From NCBI GenBank assembly GCA_032622095.1, contig CP136064.1:190887794-190951793 (forward strand): 64,000 nt of DNA. Reading direction: 5' to 3'. The notes beneath the pieces are model-generated. The model was not told the origin of the DNA. It searched no databases and worked only from the letters and a program-made list of their open reading frames with translations. Of this stretch, positions 56,401-61,003 are shown one piece after another. The position numbers and the translations under genes are program-made. Source of the DNA: Siphonodentalium dalli. Taxonomy: Eukaryota; Mollusca; Scaphopoda; Gadilida; Siphonodentaliidae. How positions within the stretch are numbered: position 1 is the first letter of the stretch; each line of letters starts with the position of its first letter.

Positions 56401-58125
56401 AAATTATTAAATAAACAGTACATATACTATTACTGTGCACAAGAAAATTAGCTGACGCTTCCCACGGTAGTTAAACTGATAACAGGCTGAAGTTTTTGTA
56501 GTAACTTATTTAAAAGAATAGTTATTTTATTGTAATATGCAGTTCTTGTGTGATTGTGTACAATAGCATGCATCATACACTCAGATGTTGCCAAATTGTT
56601 GGATAGTTTCAGATGAATACAGTAGAAGTCGGCTTATAAATAGCTTGATTTACATTTACCAGTATGTGTATTTCTAGTTAAATTGTAAATTATTAGAACT
56701 CAGATCACAATACATTGTTTCATATACTTTTTTTTTTTAAACAATGTACATGTAAAATATTTAAAATACATTGAATACATACATATTACAGGTTGTATAG
56801 TTGTTAGACATAAACTCTTACCTTATGAAATGGTCCAAGTGACTGCATTCCTTGATATGACTTGAAGTTCTCATTGACAATATGACTTATCATCAGCCTC
56901 GGTCCATTGATGTCATATGTAGCGACAGTTTCTGGTGCTGGTGGTACCTCTATAGGTCCATAGTCTAGAGAAATGAGAAAATTAATTAATTCAGCAATGA
57001 GCTGGGTACTTCTACAGCTATATACAGAGTATAAAGCAGTAAACCAAAAGAATTTTTTTTTTTACCTTGACTTTATTATTCAAGCCTGATTATAAGTATT
57101 CGGTCAAGATCATTGTCTGAATCAAAACATGAAATGTCCGACTCGATTGAGTTTGTGTATGACAGTTTGACAAAATGTATTTCCTGCGATCTAAGTGCAT
57201 TTAAATATGAAGGAGTGACCTGACAAAATATTATATTTTTTTGCATTGAAACAAGTTCACCATGATCATATGATATATCCTAGTTCCATTAATTTAATGA
57301 AAGAACAAAAACATCAGAACAAAATTTGACATGTGAAAACAGGCAATTTCTCGTGGCTATAAAGAAACACAACTGGTTGCAAGTATATTAACTAAGAATG
57401 GAAATTCTAACAAAATGATACAATTCTTGTTGAGTATGGTAATTAAGTTTACGGTTCATTTAGGAAAAAGTAACTATAAACAGAGGGTGAATTTGGTGAT
57501 GCTAGCCTGCTGTGTAAGGTAGCATCACTAACATCCCCCTCTGGGGACCTCATTCTGCAAACGTTAGACACTATATCCAGGCTTGTGCACAAAATCAGAC
57601 ACGGTGGCATCGACTGGCAGCCTCTATCATCACATGTTGATAATTGTGGTATTTTATAAATCTTGAGTTATCTTAGCTGTAATTTAAATTCCAAATAAAC
57701 ACTAAATGTGTCGTCCATATGTATATGTACTTTTTAACGACTGACAGGATCAGACGTTCCTGGCCAATTTGATCTAATCATATCAGCATGGAGCATCTGA
57801 TCATGTTAGTCTGGAAAATTGAGGAACATATTGCCCCCGGTGTATGAAGCTTTGTGGCAATGGATTGTGCACTATACTGCAACAAACATGTACCATACAT
57901 GTACAAGCGCAAGTCATGCATGATAACATGTCATCTTGTCGAAGTCATGTTGAGCTAATTATGAATTAACAAACCGTTTGGGTCAAACTCTTTAGCGGGA
58001 GCTGCCTCTATCCCTTCTAAGTCATTATCTTTGTCCACTTCCATAGGCTCTGCAGTGGATGGGTCATCTTCTACTGGTTGAGGAGGTAGAGCTGTTGTAG
58101 TTTTGTGCTTTTTTCCCTTTGCCAT
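9994..58125 (-). CDS. SMC4: SMC4, condensin ATPase core subunit (complete, 26 coding exons)
   Basis: SMC4 pairs with SMC2 to form the ATPase arms of condensin, which compacts and resolves chromosomes at mitosis in the nucleus. Exons joined from 58125 down to 9994 give 3858 nt, or 1285 residues plus TGA; vertebrate SMC4 is about 1290. Visible features in order: acidic N-tail (1-60), Walker A GPNGSGKSN (105-113), Q-loop Q223, N-terminal coiled coil (about 280-600), hinge (about 606-760, with GTMSGGG at 743-749), C-terminal coil (about 780-1110), signature LSGGEKT (1185-1191), Walker B LYVMDEIDAALD (1209-1220), and a SMC C-tail ending near residue 1285. All ATPase motifs are intact and no exon is frameshifted. 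An in-frame TAA lies 12 nt before the ATG. Introns total more than 44 kb and are filled with transposons. SMC2-like alternatives are excluded by the SMC4-type head and hinge sequence. Confidence 0.96.
10156..12173. other. SMC4 intron 25
   Basis: A plus-strand frame at 10801-11037 (78 codons) reads LREKVIDENKRIIILTEYRE and continues as broken frame to about 11160; it may be a decayed gene fragment of unknown family. A repeat at about 11718-11795 recurs inverted at 55130-55212. The rest is AT-rich, with nothing recognised. Confidence 0.5.
12174..12357 (-). CDS. SMC4: SMC4 exon 25 (signature and Walker B, residues 1171-1232)
   Basis: This exon carries the ABC signature LSGGEKT (1185-1191), then SSLALVFALHHYKPTPLY and Walker B with the DEID catalytic pair (D1213, E1214). 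It completes the ATP sandwich with Walker A in exon 3. Acceptor TTACAG, donor GTTTGT. Confidence 0.98.
12358..13437. other. SMC4 intron 24, proximal part
   Basis: AT-rich DNA with no repeat ends or coding segment that I can name. Confidence 0.4.
13438..13763. repeat. Long palindromic (fold-back) element, copy 1
   Basis: About 160-bp arms are inverted around a short centre near 13605. The left arm runs through GGACCATCTCC and CAACATGGCAATTATAATGA, and the right arm returns the complement. A relative lies at 60675-61003 with the same GGGGTACTGTAC start. Not coding. Confidence 0.8.
14035..14267 (-). CDS. SMC4: SMC4 exon 24 (residues 1094-1171)
   Basis: Head-proximal exon containing YQMITLGGDAELELVDSLDP, nearly invariant in SMC4. 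Acceptor TTTAG, donor GTGAGA, phase 2 out. Confidence 0.97.
14306..14821. mobile_element. TTAA-flanked element carrying an SMC4 exon 22 fragment
   Basis: TTAA sites (14306-14309, 14818-14821) flank inverted ends CACTTTTATGACGGGAGCT and AGCTCCAGTCATGGAAGGG, of piggyBac type. The inside holds a hairpin of the ATGCATTCTCTTATA family (about 14710-14780) and, at 14379-14664, an inverted copy of 70 bp of exon 22 with about 215 bp of intron 22. Confidence 0.75.
14379..14664 (+). pseudogene. Inverted partial duplicate of SMC4 exon 22 plus intron
   Basis: Read on the plus strand, this begins GAGTTGGAAAAGTATGAAGC and matches the end of exon 22 (16973-17042) and the next intron down to about 16757. It has a 2-bp deletion inside the exon part and a 4-bp deletion at the former donor. 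It is antisense to SMC4 and cannot be spliced into it as an exon. Decayed host-gene fragment. Confidence 0.85.
15368..15547 (-). CDS. SMC4: SMC4 exon 23 (residues 1034-1093)
   Basis: 60-codon exon ending KMKPNMAAIAEYRKK, a highly conserved SMC4 block at the top of the C-terminal head. Acceptor ATTTAG, donor GTAAGC. Confidence 0.96.
15808..15985 (-). mobile_element. Candidate tRNA-derived SINE
   Basis: On the minus strand an A-box-like GTGCCAGTGCGG (about 15950) and a B-box-like GAGTTCAATCC (about 15910) have the right order and spacing. An unrelated body follows, ending in a 13-bp poly-A tail (T-run 15808-15820 on plus). No TSD was confirmed. Confidence 0.45.
16119..16375 (+). repeat. Tandem-core element fragment (GACGGACAG unit)
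   Basis: It contains the common unit with ATAAACAAAGAGGGATAACTC and CCATGGTTGAGATATATGAG, ending in GTATA followed by 16 Cs (16358-16373). Related units occur at 44520-44752/48679-48868, 33086-33720 and 59831-63207. Confidence 0.6.
16471..16598. repeat. 43-bp tandem repeat, three copies
   Basis: The unit ACCTGCCTACAACAAATTAG followed by TATTCTGAATCCC is present three times head to tail in intron 22, the third slightly diverged. Confidence 0.85.
16790..16960 (+). pseudogene. Possible 3' end of a non-LTR retrotransposon ORF
   Basis: A plus-strand frame reads RYTELGRENIALRRFTSFYT and then AAKVWNTKINNGTIIKLNRC to a stop. The pattern of a Gly-Arg, then a Trp-Asn, then a basic end resembles the C-terminus of LINE reverse transcriptases. 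The inverted copy at about 14465-14640 keeps the frame open. Weak, short match. Confidence 0.35.
16973..17146 (-). CDS. SMC4: SMC4 exon 22 (residues 976-1033)
   Basis: Coil exon of 58 codons ending VKHWKKE, the counterpart of the conserved Tyr-Trp-His-Lys-Glu motif in SMC4. The donor is GTTTGT. The last 70 bp of this exon and about 215 bp of the following intron are duplicated in inverted orientation near 14379-14664. Confidence 0.95.
17500..18758 (-). mobile_element. Tandem-core element (about 160-bp units), inverted copy
   Basis: It is bounded by TGTCAATGACACTGAAGCTC and a hairpin AGCTCAAACTTTACAAAG / TAAAGTTGAGCT. Between them, about six diverged units carry AAGATGGCTGCCGGCAGCC and TTTGGTGATGATCGGATG. 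The ends and unit match the element at 22305-23938 in the opposite orientation. The architecture resembles bivalve pearl/HINE elements. A foreign 120-bp segment (17898-18016) sits inside. Confidence 0.75.
17898..18016. repeat. Short dispersed element inserted in the tandem core
   Basis: This segment (ATTGGCTACGGCAATCAGC through CAATCTGAATTAAGAGGGCTG) interrupts a tandem unit and recurs inverted at 36641-36768. It contains several partial dyads of TTGCCGAAGC. Class unknown. Confidence 0.65.
18922..19066 (-). CDS. SMC4: SMC4 exon 21 (residues 927-975)
   Basis: Glu/Lys-rich coil of 48 codons plus a split Arg, ending VLEEYQAAQ. Acceptor CTCTAG, donor GTGAGA, phase 0 out. Confidence 0.93.
19180..20451. 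mobile_element. PIF/Harbinger-like non-autonomous element, 1272 bp
   Basis: Inverted ends GGCCTAAACAAAAATACATT and the complement of GGCCTAAAAAAAAAAGACGT share TTTGTTTCCG further in. The TSD is TTA at 19177-19179 and 20452-20454. A 30-bp poly-G run sits at 20370-20399. A second copy, inverted and interrupted, begins at 59197. The frames inside are not conserved as proteins. Confidence 0.8.
20455..22304. other. SMC4 intron 20, middle part
   Basis: AT-rich intron DNA with C-run 21362-21371. No ends, RNA gene or coding segment recognised. Confidence 0.4.
22305..23938 (+). mobile_element. Tandem-core element, nine units of about 164 bp
   Basis: It starts with the hairpin AGCTCAACTTTACTTTGTAA / AGTTTGAGCT and ends at AGTTGAGCTACAGTGTCATT. 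Between them nine units carry CCAGCAGCCATCTTGG (near 22506, 22660, 22824, 22989, 23153, 23318, 23464, 23629, 23793). This combination of a unique hairpin end, a tandem core and a unique other end is the layout of Helentron-derived HINE or pearl elements. Non-coding. Confidence 0.8.
23939..25514. other. SMC4 intron 20, distal part
   Basis: From about 24160 to 24515 there are two diverged units with GGCCATAACTCC and CTGTATTTTGG, ending in a GACGGACGGACAAACGACG stretch; a related unit is at 26840-26945. The remainder is unassigned. Confidence 0.45.
25515..25652 (-). CDS. SMC4: SMC4 exon 20 (residues 881-927)
   Basis: Coil exon with LHKQIMDIGGSKIKAVQ; the part near its end, ITKTKVGIKTAE, parallels vertebrate SMC4. 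Acceptor TGACAG, donor GTTTGT, phase 2 out. The longest intron (6.4 kb) follows. Confidence 0.93.
25847..25898 (-). CDS. SMC4: SMC4 exon 19 (residues 864-881)
   Basis: A 52-nt micro-exon reading EFDKVGKVATKLGDEIQ. Acceptor ATTCAG, donor GTGAGT. Its phase (1 in, 2 out) is required for the flanking exons to join in frame. Confidence 0.92.
26232..26358 (-). CDS. SMC4: SMC4 exon 18 (residues 822-864)
   Basis: Coil exon containing TAAKPDPKHLAELEKNVE, which matches the conserved SMC4 segment around Pro-Asp. It leaves in phase 1 at donor GTTTGA. Confidence 0.94.
27014..27136 (-). CDS. SMC4: SMC4 exon 17 (residues 781-821)
   Basis: C-terminal coiled-coil exon of 41 codons beginning LTNEAQQLRATKEHLED. 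Acceptor TTACAG, donor GTAGTT. The preceding intron carries the LINE remnant. Confidence 0.93.
27520..29690 (+). pseudogene. Degenerate non-LTR retrotransposon (LINE, reverse transcriptase)
   Basis: An open stretch at 27520-28017 reads VLYKLFEQVILSRLK and CFLDVWKAFDTVW, then after a stop GTRQGGTLSPIFYTIYIDQL and THADDMLLM. These are reverse-transcriptase motifs, with the catalytic box changed from Tyr-Ala-Asp-Asp to His-Ala-Asp-Asp. Further 3' pieces (28874-29197) contain a Cys/His segment of the kind seen after RT in CR1/Jockey-type LINEs. Multiple stops and frameshifts show it is dead. It ends in an AT microsatellite near 29690. The 5' part is missing. Confidence 0.8.
30118..30230 (-). CDS. 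SMC4: SMC4 exon 16 (end of hinge, residues 743-780)
   Basis: This exon supplies the hinge glycine motif GTMSGGG and then NTVMRGRM, where the chain returns into the second coiled coil. Acceptor AATAG, donor GTGAGA. The intron before it is only 222 bp. Confidence 0.97.
30453..30637 (-). CDS. SMC4: SMC4 exon 15 (hinge, residues 681-743)
   Basis: Hinge sequence beginning PENVPRLFDMVQVKD and including ALRDTLVAKDLDQATRVAYG. Phase 2 in and phase 1 out; donor GTTTGT. Confidence 0.97.
31018..31451. mobile_element. piggyBac-like MITE with two long hairpins
   Basis: TTAA flanks termini CCCTTTACCCAACAAAACGG and CCGTTCTGTTGGGTAAAGGG. Inside are two copies of a hairpin with arms CCAATGCATTCTCTTATATA (about 31163-31240 and 31353-31428). 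The element ends 45 bp from the exon 14 donor. Confidence 0.85.
31497..31699 (-). CDS. SMC4: SMC4 exon 14 (hinge, residues 614-681)
   Basis: Hinge core starting GDLGAIDDRYDVAISNACG and running to GLDKMQRWRDHVSRKIS. It leaves in phase 2 at GTAAGA. A TTAA-flanked transposon ends only 45 bp beyond the donor. Confidence 0.96.
31796..32005. mobile_element. piggyBac-like MITE, family B
   Basis: TTAA sites flank ACCCTTTCTACTGAATGG and TTTAGTATAGAATGGG. It shares termini and internal TATACATTGGAA with the element at 35397-35917. It lies 97 bp upstream of exon 14, within the intron. Confidence 0.75.
32041..32424 (-). CDS. Orphan reading frame in intron 13, possible last exon of a nested gene
   Basis: An open frame preceded by TTTTGTTATAG, which would serve as a 3' splice site at about 32408, encodes about 120 residues. 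It begins EWKNLFSRNGCLTSG and ends with a hydrophobic stretch SALFVGLSILLCVAGIG before TAG, suggesting a C-terminal membrane anchor. It is on the same strand as SMC4 but does not fit SMC4 phase. I recognise no family. It could be a nested gene's final exon, a retrocopy remnant or chance. Confidence 0.3.
   Translation of the reverse strand: MFLFCYREWKNLFSRNGCLTSGCEIIFINSMHIQHTSVGSEFRQVQYVMESCDSRPVVDIYSRMEVGKLEEHAQSLLNLITKINKQTWVHDFKTMLVTQTLPVKMTGTNRSALFVGLSILLCVAGIG
33086..33720 (+). mobile_element. Tandem-core element with hairpin 3' end, about three units
   Basis: It starts CAAGAGATGGACTGTTGTCC, has about three 178-bp units with CCAGATAAACAAAGATGAATAA, and ends in the C-run and hairpin-like CCTTTTTTAAAAAAGAGGG before TATAAT. 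The same start and end flank the array at 59831-63207. Non-coding, despite frames reading through it. Confidence 0.7.
33753..33884 (-). CDS. SMC4: SMC4 exon 13 (start of hinge, residues 570-613)
   Basis: The exon ends with KGKIPGIYGRL, the conserved entry to the SMC hinge, where the two SMC subunits dimerise. It is exactly 44 codons, between acceptor TTACAG and donor GTATGT. Confidence 0.96.
34302..34365. repeat. 32-bp direct duplication next to exon 12
   Basis: ATTTACCCATTGACAACATG plus 12 bases occurs twice, head to tail and identical, 31 bp downstream of the exon 12 donor. Confidence 0.95.
34397..34505 (-). CDS. SMC4: SMC4 exon 12 (residues 533-569)
   Basis: This is coil exon sequence just before the hinge. 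The acceptor TTACAG at 34507-34506 was chosen over a later TCAG because only it keeps frame with exon 11. The donor is GTACGG. A 32-bp direct duplication lies 31 bp beyond the donor in the intron. Confidence 0.9.
34650..34831. repeat. Long palindrome, 182 bp
   Basis: Arms start ATAATAAACAGAATATCCAC and return GTGGATATCCTCTATTTATTAT, meeting at GTGGCTAAAGCCAC. A smaller relative sits at 35098-35243. It could extrude as a cruciform; probably a fold-back transposon. Confidence 0.85.
34963..35400. mobile_element. piggyBac-like MITE sharing TTAA with its neighbour
   Basis: TTAA 34963-34966 with CCCCTTTATCC at the left, AATTAAGGGG at the right, then TTAA 35397-35400. The palindrome 35098-35243 is inside. 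Confidence 0.7.
35397..35917. mobile_element. piggyBac-like MITE, family B, second copy
   Basis: It starts at the same TTAA that ends the previous element and reads CCTTTGCTCTACTAAATGG, ending TTTAGTATAGCAAGGG and TTAA 35914-35917. Internal sequence matches the family B copy at 31796. Confidence 0.75.
36641..36768. repeat. Short dispersed element, second copy
   Basis: Inverted counterpart of 17898-18016, beginning CAGCCCTCTTATTTCAGG and ending TTGCCGTAGCCAATTATGAC. Confidence 0.65.
36925..37046 (-). CDS. SMC4: SMC4 exon 11 (residues 493-533)
   Basis: This coil exon contains QSELNLLLSNQEKES and ends in phase 2 at donor GTAAGA. The acceptor is TTTGTAG. It aligns with the SMC4 coil where vertebrates read QSELDIYLS. 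Confidence 0.93.
37257..38571. mobile_element. hAT-type element, 1315 bp, TAGGGCCC ends
   Basis: Ends TAGGGCCCGACGAA and TTCGTTGGGCCCTA, with 8-bp TSD CATTACAT at 37249-37256 and 38572-38579. Subterminal GAATCGAATC motifs repeat at both ends, as expected for transposase-binding sites. Reading frames inside (for example 38147-38443) resemble no transposase. A related left end lies at 46143. Confidence 0.88.
38850..38941. repeat. Hairpin CAGAATGAGGTCCCC, copy 1
   Basis: Arms CAGAATGAGGTCCCCAGATG and its inverted match close on TAGCATCAC. Further copies: 39147-39236, 40469-40543 and a partial one at 57481-57556. Confidence 0.8.
39147..39236. repeat. Hairpin CAGAATGAGGTCCCC, copy 2
   Basis: Same arms as copy 1 with CTCTGAGGACCTCATTCTG at the right. 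The upstream flank resembles the flank of the copy at 40469, so both belong to a larger element. Confidence 0.75.
39336..39413 (-). CDS. SMC4: SMC4 exon 10 (residues 467-492)
   Basis: A short 26-codon coil exon beginning GLQEQKSKQEEELM. Acceptor TTCCAG and donor GTTAGT. It is too short to stand alone as an ORF and was recovered by phase and homology. Confidence 0.92.
40226..40573. mobile_element. TIR element enclosing a CAGAATGAGG hairpin
   Basis: Left end AAGCCTGAGTTTAGTGTGCC and right end GGCACACTAAACTCAGACTT are inverted over about 30 bp. The hairpin copy 40469-40543 lies inside. TSD unresolved. It ends 43 bp from exon 9. Confidence 0.75.
40616..40759 (-). CDS. SMC4: SMC4 exon 9 (residues 419-466)
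   Basis: This is coiled coil of 48 codons. Its end, LQEVMDSLKTETQ, aligns with the conserved SMC4 coil. Acceptor ATACAG, donor GTAGGT. Confidence 0.95.
40834..41938 (+). mobile_element. hAT element with transposase dimerisation relic
   Basis: Ends TAGAGTTTAATTCGGG and AAATATTAAACTCTA, with 8-bp TSD CATGCATC at 40826-40833 and 41939-41946. A plus-strand frame at 41323-41637 encodes the hAT C-terminal dimerisation region (SERSFSSAGKFS, RRSRLSDSSLINLLFLRKFY). The rest of the transposase is missing, so it is an internally deleted derivative. Confidence 0.9.
41323..41637 (+). pseudogene. hAT transposase C-terminal fragment
   Basis: The 104-codon frame holds VESERSFSSAGKF followed by RRSRLSDSSLINLLFLRKF, typical of the hAT dimerisation domain at the end of the transposase. 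No catalytic domain is present. It sits inside the element bounded by the CATGCATC duplications. Confidence 0.85.
42410..43379 (+). mobile_element. hAT MITE, family CAGTGTT, copy 2
   Basis: Ends CAGTGTTCGCGCTGG and CAGCGCGAACACTG, with 8-bp TSD GTAAACCA (42402-42409, 43380-43387). TTTAGCCAAATG motifs are repeated near both ends. It holds a 24-bp poly-G run (42698-42721). Confidence 0.92.
43854..44004 (-). CDS. SMC4: SMC4 exon 8 (residues 368-418)
   Basis: This coiled-coil segment includes YSKAKAKKLEKQLEQEKKK, matching the conserved SMC4 block of the same shape. Acceptor AATAG, donor GTATTG, phase 2 in and phase 0 out. Confidence 0.94.
44753..48678. mobile_element. Element with about 0.5-kb terminal inverted repeats
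   Basis: The left arm 44753 to about 45253 is the inverse of the right arm about 48195-48678; both start at TACTCTAGTAGCTCATG. It interrupts a common repeat between CTCTTGA and TGAATGG, so the TSD reads TGA (44750-44752, 48679-48681). The interior holds a hAT-like left end at 46143 and a BED-finger relic. No transposase for the long arms is recognised. The right half of a second copy opens the window (1-1484). Confidence 0.82.
46143..46900 (+). pseudogene. hAT 5' fragment with decayed BED zinc finger
   Basis: The left terminus TAGGGTCCTGCGAATATTTG with repeated ATTCGATTCGA resembles the element at 37257. At about 46755-46850 a frame reads YTCDEYNMVYKSQASGTTTH and LWNHQFQKHP, a BED finger with its second cysteine changed to Tyr. 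The right end was not found. Confidence 0.6.
48679..48868 (+). repeat. Right part of the tandem-core unit split by the long-TIR element
   Basis: It continues the unit interrupted at 44752 (TGAATGGAAAATGTGAACAA onward) and ends with GGATGGACGGATGG and a hairpin-like CCCACCTTTTGGGATGGGGG before TATAATT. Confidence 0.7.
49094..49234 (-). CDS. SMC4: SMC4 exon 7 (residues 321-368)
   Basis: This is Lys/Glu-rich coiled coil. It enters with one base completing codon 321, after acceptor TTAATAG, and leaves in phase 2 at the strong donor GTAAGT. The intron after it (5.1 kb) holds the long-inverted-repeat element. Confidence 0.9.
49594..51835. mobile_element. hAT-like outer element (CAGGGATTTTT ends)
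   Basis: Ends CAGGGATTTTTCTG and AAAAAAATCCCTG share GGGAATGGG further in. The flanks agree over 5 bp (ATAAA, 49589-49593 and 51836-51840) but not over 8. It is interrupted by the element at 49791-51127. Confidence 0.65.
49791..51127. mobile_element. hAT element nested in the outer hAT
   Basis: Ends CAGCCTTGTCAA and TTGACAAGCCTG, with 8-bp TSD AAGATGGA (49783-49790, 51128-51135). GGTACCGG motifs are repeated near both ends. It contains a palindrome with about 60-bp arms (about 50018-50180, CGCATGAGTGTCTG). No transposase recognised. Confidence 0.85.
51892..52019 (-). CDS. SMC4: SMC4 exon 6 (residues 279-321)
   Basis: This is coiled-coil sequence starting LNRVKAVEKEKSELEG. The donor was placed at AT|GTACGT (phase 2), because only that choice joins exon 7 in frame and rebuilds a KYILE stretch comparable to other SMC4 proteins. 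A GTATGA donor 4 nt further on would break the frame. Confidence 0.9.
52940..53104 (-). CDS. SMC4: SMC4 exon 5 (residues 224-278)
   Basis: The exon opens with GEVEQIAMMKPKGQSEHDDG, a block diagnostic of SMC4, and runs into the start of the coiled coil. It is phase 0 at both ends; the donor is GTGATT. Confidence 0.97.
53105..54599. other. SMC4 intron 4, unassigned part
   Basis: AT-rich DNA with no recognisable repeat ends, RNA gene or coding segment. Confidence 0.4.
54608..54766. mobile_element. hAT MITE, 159 bp
   Basis: Ends TAGGGCTGCAACGAT and ATCGTTGCAGCCCTA are perfectly inverted, with 8-bp TSD TGGTCTAG (54600-54607, 54767-54774). Nearly the whole interior consists of ACGATAC motifs in both orientations. 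Confidence 0.95.
54876..55055 (-). CDS. SMC4: SMC4 exon 4 (residues 164-223)
   Basis: This is head-domain sequence ending in GIDLDHNRFLILQ, which supplies the Q-loop glutamine (Q223). The exon is exactly 60 codons, bounded by TTTGTAG and GTATAA. Confidence 0.97.
55903..56097 (-). CDS. SMC4: SMC4 exon 3 (Walker A, residues 99-163)
   Basis: This 195-nt exon carries the nucleotide-binding P-loop GPNGSGKSN at 105-113, followed by VIDSMLFVFGYRANKIRSKK, a block nearly invariant in SMC4. It starts after acceptor TTACAG and ends in phase 0 at donor GTGAGA. Confidence 0.97.
56822..56964 (-). CDS. SMC4: SMC4 exon 2 (residues 51-98)
   Basis: The exon follows acceptor CTCTAG, completes a split Asp codon, and ends in phase 0 before GTAAGA. 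It encodes the first head-domain strands, including PRLMISHIVNENFKSY, the hallmark start of the SMC4 ATPase head just before Walker A. Confidence 0.95.
57481..57556. repeat. Hairpin CAGAATGAGG, partial copy
   Basis: It contains GGTGATGCTAGCC, AGCATCACTAA and the right arm CTCTGGGGACCTCATTCTG. The left outer arm is lost. Confidence 0.6.
57975..58125 (-). CDS. SMC4: SMC4 exon 1 (residues 1-50)
   Basis: This exon begins with ATG at 58125-58123, reads MAKGKKHKTTTALPP, and continues as a poorly conserved acidic tail before the head domain. It ends after the first base of codon 51 (phase 1), with donor GTTTGT. The in-frame TAA at 58137-58135 supports this start. The tail is lysine-rich at first, then rich in Asp and Glu, as in other SMC4 proteins. 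Confidence 0.9.
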
Positions 58126-58143
58126 CGTTCTATGTTAAATGTT
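58126..58143 (-). other. SMC4 5' UTR remnant with possible upstream splice acceptor
   Basis: Directly upstream of the ATG there are 18 bases containing an in-frame TAA, preceded by TTTTTGCAG at about 58152-58144. That looks like a 3' splice site, so a non-coding first exon may lie further upstream. I could not place it. Confidence 0.4.
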
Positions 58144-59196
58144 CTGCAAAAATAATGACATTACAGCTGGTACATCGACTTGAAAATATTTCAATGGCTT
58201 CAAAGTTGAACAATCAACAAAGGAATAAACAACATATACAGCTGGCAAACAAATAATTAATTTAACTTTTGATCGAAGTGAAGGGGTATTTTTCACAAAC
58301 AAGTTCATCAGGAAAACAGAAAATTTGTGTTGCCATGTACATTTCAAAAGCTACAAATGGCACATTTTCTTGCCTACATGTATACATATCTAGAAACTTA
58401 TTCATGGGTGTTCTCAATTGCAAGGAGACAGGGGTTTTCTGGACATGAAATTTCAAAATTTGCATACAAACCATCGTATATCCTATTTTGGATGTGGAAA
58501 GTTTAGATGGACCTACACATAAAACTACTTAATTGTTATAAAGTATAATAATCGCTAGTTGCCAATCCATAGGAAAGTAAATTAAAATTCAAACAACTTC
58601 AAGGCTGTAACACGACATCAAAGGCAAAGGAAGCCGCTGACGCTCCACTGATTGTTATATATATACTGTTATACATGTAAAGTCTGGTGACGTAAACGAC
58701 ACACAGTGAAATTTTTTGACAACTGACTAGTCCATTTTCTACAACTTCAGCAATTACACACACTTTCAATTGAGGACAACCGCAATGTGTGTATGTCATG
58801 TGGAACATCGATGTATTGCATTTAGATTTTTTACTGTCAATTTTAGTAAAGAATTTCCACACTGGACTTATTTTGGCATGTGCCATTTTGAATTTACCAG
58901 AGTTCTGCGTAGTACGCAATACTACATATACATGTACACATATTGACATAACCGCGAGAGAACCGAATGCCAGTTAACACATTTTCTGATTGTATTTCGG
59001 TTAACCTCCCAACACTACATCAGTCTCGCGTAATCATAATGTGATAGGGATCATTGTCGTAGCGTTTTCTACATAAATACACACGTGTTGATATTATAAG
59101 TTCATGTTCTTCTGTTCATCGATCAAACAACAAATCATGCAGTTCTTTTGGTCCGTATTCAATACTAAGATCAATATCATGAATATGTGACCATGA
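58144..59196 (-). promoter_or_regulatory. Presumed upstream region of SMC4
   Basis: No transposon ends are seen here, unlike the flanking DNA. By position it should contain the promoter and perhaps a non-coding first exon. No TATA box or cell-cycle element can be supported from sequence alone. The short frames on both strands at 58599-58977 are not convincing. Confidence 0.35.
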
Positions 59197-60674
59197 GGCC
59201 TAAAAAAAAAGACGTTTGTTTCCGCTAAGCCAACCGACCCTATTTTAAACCCCCAACCCTAAACTTTTTATTGCCATTGCAAAAACAACAAAAAATTGGA
59301 CCCAATTCATATTCATATTCAACAAGATGCAAAACATTACTAGTAATATATTTATATATATTGCCATAAGAAATTTAAGTTTACAAAAAGATTTAAGTTG
59401 GAATCACACCGTACTGTAAATGTAAAGTATGTTTGGCTTTATCTAGCTTTCATCTGTGAAAACTTCAAATAGTTTGAGTCCAGGTTTGTTATCATTCAGC
59501 CTCCAGACTTCAGTATTTCAATCAAATACAGTACAGGAACATTAACAATTTGATCAAATCAACCTGGTTATCAGGTGGGATATCATAATACCAAATGAAA
59601 AATTAACATAGAGATTAGTACTATAAATAGTAATTACTAACTTAATAGACATTGTTTCTGTACTACATGTAGTATATTATGTATGTGTCTCACTTGAATT
59701 TTATAAAATAGCCTATTATATGAATTAGAGTGATAATGGTAAGTCTCATTTCAAGCAGGATAATCATAGTCCATTGAACCAAAGATATCTGACAATATCT
59801 TATAACCATTTCCAATCCATACATATAAAACAAGAGATCGACTGTCGTCCGGTGCATACTAGTACCTTCTTAGCGCATACCGCCTGATGTGGGCATATCT
59901 ATAACTTATGATTGCTATACTCAGACAGATGGACCCAAAAAATCAGCATTTTCATGTAAGGCCAAATAAAAAAGATAATATGTTTCCGATAACGGAGAGA
60001 AAAAATTAGGGTAGGTAGGTAGGGAAATGTTTTTTTTTTATTATTTTTTGATATTTTTTTCCAGCTGCAGAAATATTGAACTACCTCGACCGAAATGACA
60101 TAAAATGCCTACTTGTGTTGTAGGGAAAGTATTACTTGTGGAAATATACATTAACATTGAACAAGATATCAAACTTGCTGTTATTCTTAATAGTGTGTTT
60201 CAGTATTCACATACTGATTTTGGCCATAAACTCAGAGGGATGGGGCTCGGAATTTACTAAGTGTCCGAAAATATTATAGAACCTATATATTTGAATTGTT
60301 CATATGGGATATTCTGCCTGATTGTTGAAGATGTCAGTTGGGCTGAAGGGGGTCACTCACCAAATAAAAGTGCTGAAGGGTATTTTACGGTACACAGGTT
60401 TTGAAAATCTGCTGAAGGGTACACAGGGTTTGTGATCAGCACTAATGCAGTTACTTTAAGTGTGTTCCCGAAAGTCTGGCAGCCACCAGCAGTTCGTCTT
60501 CAGTTAATTTTAAATTTCCTTGCAACCTATACAAAGATCCTCTAACAGAAATCATGACAAGACACGAATATACTGTTCAGCACATTTTCAAAACCTGTGT
60601 AGCATTAGTTGGTGTCAATTATAAAAGCAAGTTTATCAAAACAAAACATTTATTTTGAACAAAATAATATATTA

Positions 60675-61003
60675 AAGGGGTACTGTACCCTGAATCCGGT
60701 TATTTGTAGGACTATCTCCTTGTATACTCAACAGAATATATGCAATAAATGAATGAATTTGAGGCATGTATTAATGCCAAATACACTTATGTGCTCTATG
60801 AATGGTGCAAACAACATGGTAAGTATATTGAAAATGAATTTATGACTCCAGTCATATAAATTACCATGTTGTTTGCATCGTTCTCATAGAACACATCAGT
60901 GTATTTGGCACTAATCCATGGCTCAAATGCATTAATTTGCTGCATATATTCTCTTGAGTATAAAAGGAGATGGTCCCACAATTGGCAGATTCAGTACCCC
61001 TTT
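60675..61003. repeat. Long palindromic element, copy 2
   Basis: AAGGGGTACTGTACCCTGAA at the left and GATTCAGTACCCCTT at the right, with inverted arms meeting near 60845. Homologous to 13438-13763. Confidence 0.8.
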
